Positions 8,379-15,956 of a stretch of DNA of 18,192 nt are shown one piece after another. The stretch lies in the NCBI GenBank assembly GCA_014378805.1, contig JACMMY010000092.1:1-18192 (forward strand), given 5' to 3'. Every line of letters starts with the position of its first letter. Position 1 is the first letter of the stretch. The stretch is from Moraxellaceae bacterium. GTDB lineage: Bacteria; Pseudomonadota; Gammaproteobacteria; Pseudomonadales; Moraxellaceae. The position numbers were made by a program, and so were the translations under genes. Under the pieces are notes generated by a model. The model saw only the letters and a list, made by a program, of their open reading frames with translations, ran no database searches and was not told the DNA's origin.

Positions 8379-9359
8379 TTAAGCCGCTTTGATTTTTGGA
8401 TAAATTTCTTTAGTCATATAGCGCGCTAACAAACCATCGGCTTTGTTCAGCAGCTTTGCTTTGTAGTATTCTAGATATTCAGAGGTATCGTGGTCGTTGG
8501 GGTGGAAATCAGGACGTACATAATCCAGAATATGCTTCACTGTACTGCCATATACGCCGTATTGAGGAGAGAACATCAGACCTACGCTACGACGTGCATC
8601 TTTCCAGAATGAGGGACGAATAAAATTACTTGGCTTACGAATGAATGGGATCAATAACCCACCGAGTGAGACCAAGAAAATAATGGTCACCGTCGCCATC
8701 GCAAAACCACCCATCCGCAACGCGTAATTGCCAGAAAGTGTCTGATAGACATCATAAGCAATATCTTTATGCTCTGATTCTTCTAGCATATGCCACTGCC
8801 ATAATGCCTTGGTCTTATCATCATCGGTAATCATGTCAAAAATATCTTCACGTTCCATCATGAACTGTGCGAGTACTGCAGTAAAATGTTCAATCCCCGC
8901 CATCAATGAAAGTTTTACGGGTTGTGGAAGTTTTAAGAAACCATAGTCGAATACATTTTTTGCCAAAAAGCGATATAACGTGACTGGAAAATCATTTTTC
9001 TTTAAGACTTCATTCCATTCATCATGGATCTTAGAGTGAATGGCTTCCTGTCCAATCAATGCAGTGACACGTGCCTTGAGGATAGGATCAGTCAGAAAAT
9101 CACGGTGATAACGTGCGGTCTCAATCACGAGATCTTCACCAAAGGTAAGAAATATAGACAATGCTTCAAAATAAGCAGATGCCAATACCGAATGCTGAAA
9201 AAAAGTGTCATTTAATTTGTTAGCGTCAAATTTAAAATCAAAATGTCGAATAGGAATCAGATCTTTCTGAGAAAAATCGCGGGTGACTGCTTGGTTTTTA
9301 GTTTGAAATTTGCTAAAAAAAGAACCTTTAGTCGAGCTGGTAATTACTTTTGCGTTCAT
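8379..9359 (-). CDS. PF10118-type 'metal-dependent hydrolase' with diiron-like motifs
   Basis: Annotated in this family as a predicted metal-dependent hydrolase. The true reaction is unknown. The 326 aa protein shows acidic/histidine motifs spaced as in ferritin-like diiron proteins: E75/E80 in FGEDLVIETARYH, E105-x2-H108 in GQEAIHSKIHDEW, E157-H158 in AGIEHF and E194-x2-H197 in EESEHKDIAYDVY. Each is in a predicted helix. A hydrophobic segment at about 219-237 may anchor it to the membrane. The family assignment is from recognition. The diiron reading is inference from motif spacing. It is the first gene of the operon with the SDR and monooxygenase. AGGAA (9368-9372 on the complement) lies 8 nt before the ATG. 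A diiron oxygenase or desaturase-like role would fit those neighbours better than hydrolysis. Confidence 0.78.
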   Translation of the reverse strand: MNAKVITSSTKGSFFSKFQTKNQAVTRDFSQKDLIPIRHFDFKFDANKLNDTFFQHSVLASAYFEALSIFLTFGEDLVIETARYHRDFLTDPILKARVTALIGQEAIHSKIHDEWNEVLKKNDFPVTLYRFLAKNVFDYGFLKLPQPVKLSLMAGIEHFTAVLAQFMMEREDIFDMITDDDKTKALWQWHMLEESEHKDIAYDVYQTLSGNYALRMGGFAMATVTIIFLVSLGGLLIPFIRKPSNFIRPSFWKDARRSVGLMFSPQYGVYGSTVKHILDYVRPDFHPNDHDTSEYLEYYKAKLLNKADGLLARYMTKEIYPKIKAA

Positions 9360-9410
9360 CGTAATTTATTCCTGTGCACTTGATTTCGAATATGGTTTTT
9401 CGTACTTAAT

Positions 9411-9440
9411 ATCCTATACTGAACTTCTGTTCGGATTCAA
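9411..9440 (-). promoter_or_regulatory. Candidate promoter of the three-gene operon
   Basis: On the complement, TTGAAT (9435-9440) is followed after 16 bp by TATAGG (9413-9418), or after 18 bp by TAGGAT (9411-9416). The leader to the ATG at 9359 would be about 45 nt. It is embedded in the repeats listed at 9421-9465, which supports a regulated promoter. Confidence 0.5.
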
Positions 9441-9465
9441 TTCGGATACTTGAAGACTATCAAGT
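9421..9465. promoter_or_regulatory. Cluster of operator-like repeats at the operon promoter
   Basis: Three symmetric or repeated elements are packed into 45 bp. These are GAAC-TTCT-GTTC (9421-9432), two direct copies of TTCGGAT (9430-9436 and 9441-9447) spaced 11 bp apart and overlapping the -35 hexamer, and ACTTGA-N6-TCAAGT (9448-9465) just upstream. Direct repeats one helical turn apart suit an AraC-type activator. The 6-6-6 inverted repeat suits a TetR- or LuxR-like dimer. No regulator gene adjoins the operon in this window. Confidence 0.45.
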
Positions 9466-9635
9466 GCCATTCACGATAAGCATCTATCATTAGAGGATAA
9501 AATTTTTGCAATGGTTAAACCTAGTTTTTAAATCAGAATAAGTTGTTTAAAAAAGATAATTTAAATGCATATTTTTTTAAAAAATATTATTATTATCATA
9601 AAGTTATTATATTTAACCCAGTAAGCTAAATTGAA

Positions 9636-9850
9636 CTATTTGTCTGATATCGTCATCAATGAAATCGTATAAAGAATAAGTTAGACTCATGTAAAACACG
9701 AAAACTCATCCATAGGTTTATTCAAATCTTATCAATGAGAGAAGCTGTCATGACATTCACGTTTTGTTGTACGGCTTTGTAAGGCGTATTTACTGTATCG
9801 ACAATAGTCATATTGAATGAGCGTGTAAACGTTTGAGCGGTAAATGAACA
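9636..9850 (-). pseudogene. Decayed duplicate of the pta 3' end
   Basis: This stretch aligns with the last ~70 codons of the intact pta (10087-10310) on the same strand. Shared blocks on the + strand are AATCGTATA (9663 here, 10117 in pta), GGTTTATTCAAA (9715; 10169), GACATTC (9752; 10207) and ACGGCTTT (9771; 10226). Block spacings are 52 vs 52, 37 vs 38 and 19 vs 19 bp, so the copy is collinear with one deleted base. Its frame reads NTPYKAVQQNVNV where Pta has NTTYKAVQRSANV, then meets TGA at 9722-9724 after the deletion. A TAG at 9636-9638 aligns with the pta stop. Similarity fades above about 9850. It has no start or ribosome binding site and should not encode a working protein. Confidence 0.8.
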
Positions 9851-9897
9851 ATATGACAAGTGAGTATTTCGATAAAAATTTAAATCTCTACTATTGA

Positions 9898-10002
9898 TAT
9901 CAAACACTTAAAATAAGCGATCCCTACGCCAAACTATGCGCGTTAAGCGATGTGGAAGTGCATCAACATTTCCCGTATGTTTCGGTTCCGCTCAACGAGT
10001 GA
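9898..10002 (+). pseudogene. Possible 3' remnant of an unknown gene
   Basis: A 34-codon frame with no start codon, bounded by TGA at 9895-9897 and TGA at 10000-10002. It ends in DVEVHQHFPYVSVPLNE. Residue mix and codon choice look like real protein, but I do not recognise the family. It lies between pta and the decayed pta copy and may be the tail of a gene lost in the same rearrangement. The opposite strand is also partly open here, so the direction is uncertain. Confidence 0.25.
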
Positions 10003-10086
10003 TCCTGATGTTTTAAATTTTATGAATGGCAAAATATTAAAGAAATACCCAATCCACCAATACAGAGTTCATTTGTACAAAGAAAA

Positions 10087-12207
10087 TCACCCTGCCGCCT
10101 GAATCGCTGTCAAAGCAATCGTATACACAATATCTTCAACGAGCGCACCGCGCGATAGATCATTCACGGGTTTATTCAAACCTTGGAGCATTGGGCCAAC
10201 ACTGACGACATTCGCGCTGCGCTGAACGGCTTTATACGTTGTATTTCCAGTGTTCAAATCTGGAAATACAAACACCGTTGCACGACCCGCAACTTGAGAA
10301 TCAGGCGCTTTCTGACGCCCCACGCTTTCAATCGCAGCCGCATCATATTGCAGCGGTCCATCAATCATCAGATCAGGGCGACGTTCTTGCGCGATACGTG
10401 TGGCTTCTCGGACTTTATCCACGTCGCTGCCAGTGCCCGATTCACCCGTCGAATAACTAATCATCGCCACACGCGGTTCAATCCCAAATGACGCCGCAGA
10501 GTCTGCACTTTGAATCGCGATTTCTGCAAGTTCAATTGCGGTCGGATCAGGATTGATCGCACAATCACCATAAACTACAACTTGATCGGGCAAAAGCATA
10601 AAGAAAATAGACGAGACCAGACTCGAATTTGGGGCAGTTTTTATCAATTGAAATGCAGGGCGTACCGTATTGGCGGTGGTATGAATTGCGCCAGACACCA
10701 ATCCATCTACTTCGCCGAGAGCGAGCATCATCGTGCCTAAAACGACCGTATCTTGAAGCTGAGCATCTGCAAGCTGAGTGGTCAGTTTGCCTTTACGGAG
10801 TTCGACCATGGGTGCGTTGTAACGTGTACGAATTCTTTCAGGTTCAATGATTTCTAGGTCTTCGGGCAATATAATGCCCCGAGCGAGCGCCACTGCTTCC
10901 ACGTCTTCGCGTTTGGCAAGTAGAACACAATGCGCAATACCTCGGTTTTGACAAATGACCGCGGCTTGAACAGTTCGCGGTTCAGCCCCTTCAGGCAATA
11001 CGATACGTTTGGTTAAGGCTTTTGCTTTTTTCACCAACTCATAACGAAATGCTGACGGAGATAGACGCTCTGAACGCTGCGCTGCAAAGTGCTGACGCAG
11101 CCAATTAATATCTAAATGCCTAGCGACAGTGGCCATCACTTGTTCAGCGCGTTCACTGTCATCGACAGGAATTTCATTGCTCATTTGGTCAATACGTTTC
11201 ATCGTTTCAAGTACATTACTTTTGACCGACAAAACAGGTAGACCTGATTTATATGCGCTGTTACAGAATTGATGCACCTTGTCATCAGGCACATCACCAT
11301 CCGTGAGGACAACGCCTGCGAGTGGCACACCATTCATCGTGGCTAAACTTGCTGCGATAAGAATATCTGCGCGATCTCCAGGTGTCACTAATAAAGTATT
11401 CGAGGTTAAATCCTTCAACATGTGATCCACAGCGCGCGCGCCTAGAACGACTTGCTTCACCCGTCGACGTGAGGCATCGCCTTCATTAATCATGGTCGCA
11501 GATAATACCTGTGCGACATCGAGCGTCCGTGTCGCATTTAAGGCTGAATCATAAGGCACGAGACCAATCAGTTGAAAGTGATCGGTGATGTCGTTGGTGA
11601 CAGGTTTTAGCGCTTGAGTAATCTGTTTTTGCAAGTTGGCAAGCGCTGCGGGATTTTCTAACGCCTCCGCCGTAACGCCTTTGACACGATTGAGAATATA
11701 ACCTAGCACGCGAGATGAACCAGTGCCACCAAACGCTTGTGCCGCCAGATCCAAGCGTTCGGCTAAACCTTGCAAATGATTCACATCGACCGAAGTCAAG
11801 ATGATGATATTGGCATCTAAAGATTGTGCGAGTGCGGCATTGAGTTGCGGTGCGTAACTGCTTTCACTGGTCGGTACCATGCCTTCAACGATGAGTACAT
11901 CACAGCCTTGTCGACTCTCGTTTTTCATACTCATAATCTGTTCAAGCAACTCATCGAGTTGACCGTCACCCAGCATTCGCTCAACGACGGATTGTTCGAT
12001 GGCAGGTAGAATTGGGCGCTTTAGCGTCTTACTAATGAGGAGGCTGGAACGATCTTTACGATCGCCATCTGCATTAAGTTCGGTTTGAGCAAAAGGCTTC
12101 ATAAAGCCCGCACGAATCCCCACAAGATCTAGCGCGCGAATTAAACCTAAACAGGCTGAAGTACGACCGACATAAACGCCAGTTGGGACAATGAGAAAGG
12201 TTGGCAT
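10087..12207 (-). CDS. pta: Phosphate acetyltransferase
   Basis: Converts acetyl-CoA and phosphate to acetyl phosphate and CoA, reversibly, in the cytoplasm. The 706 aa form is the long type: an N-terminal P-loop-like BioD/AAA_26 domain (about 2-215, beginning PTFLIVPTGVYVGRTS), a central DRTGG domain (about 245-350, RRVKQVVLGARAV) and the catalytic PTA_PTB domain (about 395-700), with VFVFPDLNTGNTTYKAVQR near its end. E. coli Pta is 714 aa. The frame is open a further 19 codons to 12264, but ATG 12207 has AAGGGA about 8 nt before it and matches the family N terminus. It lies 110 bp after ackA on the same strand and probably shares its transcript. Its 3' end is duplicated in decayed form downstream. 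Confidence 0.96.
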   Translation of the reverse strand: MPTFLIVPTGVYVGRTSACLGLIRALDLVGIRAGFMKPFAQTELNADGDRKDRSSLLISKTLKRPILPAIEQSVVERMLGDGQLDELLEQIMSMKNESRQGCDVLIVEGMVPTSESSYAPQLNAALAQSLDANIIILTSVDVNHLQGLAERLDLAAQAFGGTGSSRVLGYILNRVKGVTAEALENPAALANLQKQITQALKPVTNDITDHFQLIGLVPYDSALNATRTLDVAQVLSATMINEGDASRRRVKQVVLGARAVDHMLKDLTSNTLLVTPGDRADILIAASLATMNGVPLAGVVLTDGDVPDDKVHQFCNSAYKSGLPVLSVKSNVLETMKRIDQMSNEIPVDDSERAEQVMATVARHLDINWLRQHFAAQRSERLSPSAFRYELVKKAKALTKRIVLPEGAEPRTVQAAVICQNRGIAHCVLLAKREDVEAVALARGIILPEDLEIIEPERIRTRYNAPMVELRKGKLTTQLADAQLQDTVVLGTMMLALGEVDGLVSGAIHTTANTVRPAFQLIKTAPNSSLVSSIFFMLLPDQVVVYGDCAINPDPTAIELAEIAIQSADSAASFGIEPRVAMISYSTGESGTGSDVDKVREATRIAQERRPDLMIDGPLQYDAAAIESVGRQKAPDSQVAGRATVFVFPDLNTGNTTYKAVQRSANVVSVGPMLQGLNKPVNDLSRGALVEDIVYTIALTAIQAAG

Positions 12208-12258
12208 GGATAAAGTCCCTTGATATACGGTCTTGCAATATGAATGTTCAATCGGTTG

Positions 12259-12271
12259 CAGCACTGTGCTG
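12259..12271. promoter_or_regulatory. Short palindrome between ackA and pta
   Basis: CAGCAC (12259-12264) and GTGCTG (12266-12271) are perfect 6 bp arms around one base. As RNA it would be a 5 bp stem with a 3 nt loop in the leader of pta. It has no T tract in the transcribed direction, so it is more likely a protein site or weak stem than a terminator. Confidence 0.3.
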
Positions 12272-12317
12272 TTTTGTGAAAAAATTTTAATCTTAAAAGG
12301 GGTTCAATAGTCATCGT

Positions 12318-13556
12318 TTATAAGCCTAAAACGCCTCGCGTTTCTTGTGCAATTTGACCTTCTTCGTCGGTTGGAATAACCCAGATTTGTCGTCCCTGAT
12401 GATCATTTTGGTCATTATCTTGATCGTCGCTTTTATGATTGCCCTGATCAACGCGACCTTCAGCACCACGAACCATTTTTTGATTTTTAGCATCATTAAG
12501 GTGAAAGTTAAAATGAGGGAGTAATGCTAATGTTTTTGCACGAATTTCAGCAGAGTTTTCACCAATTCCACCCGTAAAAATAATGCCTGTAAACCGAGGT
12601 AATGCGCAACTCATCGCCGCAACGGATTGGGCTAAACGATAGCAAAACACGTCAATGGCTAATGCCGCACTTGCATGACCTGTTTTGGCCAATTCACTGA
12701 GCGTACGCATATCATTGGAGACACCCGACAAGCCCAGTAAACCACTTTTTTTATTGAGAAGCTGATCAATGTCATCGAGTGACCAACCTAACGTTTTCAC
12801 TAGATGTAAATGCAAACTCGGATCGACGTTGCCACTTCGCGTACCCATGACTAAACCTTCAAGCGGTGTTAATCCCATGCTAGTATCGAGACTCTTTCCT
12901 TGCCAAACGGCACAGGTAGAGCAACCATTACCAAGATGTGCCGAAATCCAACCGTGATTCGAGCTACCCAGTAAATGATTGGTACGTTGCGAGACATAGG
13001 CGTGGCTCGTTCCATGAAATCCATAACGCCGAATACGATGGTGTTGATATAAGTCATCGGGTATGGCGTAGCGGAATGCCTGTGGCGGCATGGTTTGATG
13101 GAATGCGGTATCAAAAACTGCGATTTGTGGCAGGTCATCAAATAACTTTAAGGTGGTTTCAATCCCTAATAAATTCGCTGGATTATGCAGTGGTGCCAAT
13201 GGAATCGTATCGCGAATTGCAGAGACAACTTCTGTATTGATCTGTACCGCTCGGATAAACTTTTCCCCACCATGAACAACGCGGTGACCTATGGCAATCA
13301 GCTGTTCATCGCCCAGTGTTTTGAGAATATGAGTCAGTGCGATTTGATGATCTGCATCAGGAATCGCAATTGATGTTTTCTCGCCATTCGCATCAATGAT
13401 GTTGAGCAATGCTTCAGGTGTGCCGAGATTCTCTGCGAGTCCAGATCGTCTAAAGCGTGGGATCTTGCTCTCTATTTCGAGAGTTGTTTTTTCAGGAACT
13501 ACTGCAAATTTGATAGAAGAAGAACCACAATTGATGACGAGGATAGTTTGAGACAT
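12318..13556 (-). CDS. ackA: Acetate kinase
   Basis: Transfers phosphate between acetyl phosphate and ADP, giving acetate and ATP, reversibly. It works with Pta, encoded next. The 412 aa protein shows the ASKHA signature VINCGSSSIKF (N9), GHRVVHGG (R92), FDTAFH (D149), YGFHGTSHAYV (H181), HLGNGCS, GTRSGNVDPSLH (R240), FTGGIGENS (about 328-336) and the C-terminal PTDEE (E398/E399). All expected catalytic residues are present. It exceeds the usual 395-405 aa because of an Asp/Gln/Asn/His-rich stretch at about 371-388, just before WVIPTDEE. The site before the ATG is weak. Upstream spacer features at 13606-13686 may control it. Confidence 0.96.
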   Translation of the reverse strand: MSQTILVINCGSSSIKFAVVPEKTTLEIESKIPRFRRSGLAENLGTPEALLNIIDANGEKTSIAIPDADHQIALTHILKTLGDEQLIAIGHRVVHGGEKFIRAVQINTEVVSAIRDTIPLAPLHNPANLLGIETTLKLFDDLPQIAVFDTAFHQTMPPQAFRYAIPDDLYQHHRIRRYGFHGTSHAYVSQRTNHLLGSSNHGWISAHLGNGCSTCAVWQGKSLDTSMGLTPLEGLVMGTRSGNVDPSLHLHLVKTLGWSLDDIDQLLNKKSGLLGLSGVSNDMRTLSELAKTGHASAALAIDVFCYRLAQSVAAMSCALPRFTGIIFTGGIGENSAEIRAKTLALLPHFNFHLNDAKNQKMVRGAEGRVDQGNHKSDDQDNDQNDHQGRQIWVIPTDEEGQIAQETRGVLGL

Positions 13557-13605
13557 AGCTATAGTTCTGTTGATGATTTTGTTGATAGATCAGTTGGTTA
13601 AGTCA

Positions 13606-13649
13606 AGTAAGATTTCAAAGTAAATTTTCATTTTCTTTGAAATCTTACT
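13606..13649. repeat. 15 bp perfect inverted repeat upstream of ackA
   Basis: AGTAAGATTTCAAAG (13606-13620) and CTTTGAAATCTTACT (13635-13649) are exact complements with a 14 nt A/T-rich loop. A partial third copy, CTTTGAAAT, is at about 13673-13681. It lies 50 bp upstream of the ackA start and about 110 bp past the M13 peptidase stop, both genes on the - strand. It could be the peptidase terminator (although no T tract follows the stem), a stem in the ackA leader, or a regulator site. TTGACT on the complement adjoins the right-hand end. Confidence 0.7.
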
Positions 13650-13658
13650 CTAAGGCGA

Positions 13659-13686
13659 TGTATAGGTTCACCTTTGAAATTGAAAA
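13659..13686 (-). promoter_or_regulatory. Possible ackA promoter
   Basis: On the complement, TTTTCA (13681-13686) and TATACA (13659-13664) are spaced by 16 bp, four of six consensus bases each. It would place the 15 bp inverted repeat in the ackA leader. An alternative -35, TTGACT (13601-13606 on the complement), lacks a good -10. Weak call. Confidence 0.25.
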
Positions 13687-13717
13687 TATATTTATAATCA
13701 ATGACAGCGGGTCTACT

Positions 13718-13732
13718 TCCCCCTGAGGGGGA
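13718..13732. terminator. GC-rich palindrome after the M13 peptidase gene
   Basis: TCCCCCT (13718-13724) and AGGGGGA (13726-13732) flank a single G, 28 bp past the peptidase stop. The stem is strong, but there is no T tract on the - strand, so it may be a terminator stem or a dispersed repeat element. Confidence 0.4.
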
Positions 13733-13760
13733 GTGAGCAAAAGCCTATAGCTCGAAGGTG

Positions 13761-15857
13761 TTACCACATAATCACACGCTGATCAGGCGTTAAGTACATT
13801 TTATCCCCCGACTTCACACCAAATGCATCATAGAAATGCGGTTGGTTAGCCAATGCGCCATCACCCCTAAATTGTGCAGGTGAGTGAGGATCACTTTTTA
13901 GGTAAACGATCTGCTGTGCTTCGCGAGTCTTACTTCGCCAGACTTGCGCCCAACCGAAATACAATCGTTGATCGCCCGTTAAACCATCCAACACGGGAGC
14001 AGTTTTGCCACCGAGTGATAATTGATACGCTTTATAGGCGATTGCTAGACCTGAGTTGTCGGCTATGTTTTCACCGAGGGTGAGTTCGCCATTGACGTGA
14101 TAGCCTTTGACTGGGCTATAGGCATTGTATTGACTAATCAGGGCTTTTGTCTTTGTGGCAAATTTTTTATGATCTTCAGCCGTCCACCAATTGCGTAAAT
14201 TTCCCACTTCATCAAATTGGCTGCCTTGGTCATCGAAACCATGACTGATTTCATGTCCAATCACCGCGCCAATGCCACCATAATTCACCGCATCATCTGC
14301 ATCCGCATGAAAGAAAGGGGGTTGCAAAATTGCCGCAGGGAAGACAATCTCATTCATTGACGGATTGTAATATGCATTGACAGTTTGCGGCGTCATCCCC
14401 CATTCTTCGCGATTCACAGGTTTGCCTAGTTTGTTGATCTGACGTTGATACTCAAATTGGCTGGAACGCATGATATTCGCAACCAACTGATCTTTTTTAA
14501 TTTCTAATTGATCATAGTTGCGCCATTTGTTGGGGTAACCAATTTTGACGACGAGTTTATCCAGTTTTTTCTGTGCTTCCTTCTTGGTGCCCGCGCTCAT
14601 CCAATCTAAGGTGTTGATGCTCTGGCGATAAGCCGTGATGAGGTTGCTGACTAATTTTTCCATGCGCGCTTTATTTTCAGCAGGGAAGTATTGCTCGACA
14701 TAGAGTTGCCCTAAGCCTTCACCAATCTCGCCTTCAACTGTTTTTACCGCACGTTTCCAGCGTAATTCATTTTCAGGAACGCCACGTAACGTCGTACCGT
14801 AGAATGAAAAACGCTCATCAACATAAGGTTTGGACAGTTGTGAGGCAAAACCATTTAAGACATGCCACTTGAAATAGACTTTCCAAACATCCAACGGCGT
14901 TTTTTCAAGTAAACGATCAAAGCCTTTGACGTAGCTCGGTTGTCCGATGACTAAGTAGGGCGTTTTTCCTTGTAATTCAGCATCCACCAGATAGCGCGTC
15001 CAATCAAAATGCGGCGCAAGCATTTTAAGTTTATTCAGCGTCATCGGATTGTAGGTTTTAACCGGATCGCGATTTTCAACCTTGGTCCATTGTATTTTTG
15101 CGATCTCAGTTTCGAGCGCTAAAATGTCGGCTGCATGTTGTTTTGCAGTTGCATCAGCAGACAAAATCAGCATTTTTTCGATATAGGCGAGGTATTTTTC
15201 ACGCGTTGTTTTGAGCTTTTCATCGTCTTTTAAATAGTAATCACGATCAGGCAGCCCCAGTCCACCTTGATCGACACCCGCCACGACTTTGGTTGAGTCT
15301 TTAGCGTCTTGTCCAATGCCAAGCTCTAACGGCACACCCACATCAATCGTAGAGAGATGCGCGATCAAAGTCGCTAATTGTTTTTTATTTTGAATCGCAT
15401 CAATCCGCGTAAACTCAGGATTCAGCGGCGTCATGCCCAATTTTTCTAAGGTCACTTCATCCATATAACTGGCATAAAAATCGACAATTTTTTGTTTAAT
15501 TGAGCCAGCAGGTAGATCTTTCTTTTGAGTTTCAGTATCAATAATCGAGTGTAGTTGATTCAGTGATTTTTCAGCTAACTCATTAAATGAACCCCAACTG
15601 GATTTGTCCGCTGGAATATCTGTATTTTTAAGCCATTTACCATTTACATAGGTATAAAAATCATCTTGTGCACGAACATTGTCATCCATGTTTTCAAGGC
15701 TAATACCCGAAATTAAGCTGGGTGGCGTTGCATTGTTGGGTGTGGTCAATGGGGGGAGTGTTTTTGTTGAGGGAGTTACTGTTTCAGCGTTCACATTACC
15801 TGTCATCTGTGTCAGCACTGCGGCTGCGATTAAGGTTCGAGTCATCAGGCGTTTCAC
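13761..15857 (-). CDS. Exported M13-family zinc metallopeptidase
   Basis: A neprilysin/PepO-type endopeptidase that would cut short peptides outside the cytoplasm. With the GTG start at 15857 it is 698 aa: a signal peptide at about 1-24 (KRLMTRTLIAAAVLTQ, then GNVNA), an N-terminal M13 domain (about 50-430), and the catalytic domain with NAYYNPSMNEIVFPA, zinc site HEISH (535-539), and GENIADNSG giving the third ligand E596. The last residues, DQRVIMW, lack the Cys of the animal CxxW ending, as in many bacterial members. GTG 15857 is chosen over the in-frame ATG at 15893 because AAAGGA lies 7 nt before it and it starts a clean signal peptide, whereas the ATG has no site. Length is normal for the family and all catalytic residues are present. 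Confidence 0.93.
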   Translation of the reverse strand: MKRLMTRTLIAAAVLTQMTGNVNAETVTPSTKTLPPLTTPNNATPPSLISGISLENMDDNVRAQDDFYTYVNGKWLKNTDIPADKSSWGSFNELAEKSLNQLHSIIDTETQKKDLPAGSIKQKIVDFYASYMDEVTLEKLGMTPLNPEFTRIDAIQNKKQLATLIAHLSTIDVGVPLELGIGQDAKDSTKVVAGVDQGGLGLPDRDYYLKDDEKLKTTREKYLAYIEKMLILSADATAKQHAADILALETEIAKIQWTKVENRDPVKTYNPMTLNKLKMLAPHFDWTRYLVDAELQGKTPYLVIGQPSYVKGFDRLLEKTPLDVWKVYFKWHVLNGFASQLSKPYVDERFSFYGTTLRGVPENELRWKRAVKTVEGEIGEGLGQLYVEQYFPAENKARMEKLVSNLITAYRQSINTLDWMSAGTKKEAQKKLDKLVVKIGYPNKWRNYDQLEIKKDQLVANIMRSSQFEYQRQINKLGKPVNREEWGMTPQTVNAYYNPSMNEIVFPAAILQPPFFHADADDAVNYGGIGAVIGHEISHGFDDQGSQFDEVGNLRNWWTAEDHKKFATKTKALISQYNAYSPVKGYHVNGELTLGENIADNSGLAIAYKAYQLSLGGKTAPVLDGLTGDQRLYFGWAQVWRSKTREAQQIVYLKSDPHSPAQFRGDGALANQPHFYDAFGVKSGDKMYLTPDQRVIMW

Positions 15858-15956
15858 AAATAAATCCTTTAATAGTGTTAAATCAACGTTCATTCAACTA
15901 TAACCACAAAGCGCATCAATGACTATATTCGGTTGCGAGAAGTAACATAAAGCCTC

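Larger units (their letters stand above)
9360..10086. other. 727 bp region without an intact gene
   Basis: From left to right it holds the operon promoter and repeats (9411-9465), a very A/T-rich stretch (about 9500-9635), a decayed copy of the pta 3' end (about 9636-9850), and a segment at 9898-10086 containing a short + strand frame (9898-10002) that resembles the tail of a protein. No clear terminator for pta was found in it. Confidence 0.7.

Noticed and set aside
9560..9610. A/T-rich palindromic stretch as an origin or insertion-sequence end
   Set aside because: It is simple A/T sequence with no target duplication, no transposase and no DnaA-box cluster. It supports only low GC in the spacer.
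10183..10491. A 102-codon + strand frame inside pta
   Set aside because: It lies opposite the conserved catalytic domain of Pta, with basic low-quality composition. It is a shadow.
12869..13141. A 90-codon - strand frame inside ackA
   Set aside because: It is an alternative frame of ackA, whose own frame has every acetate kinase motif. It is a shadow.
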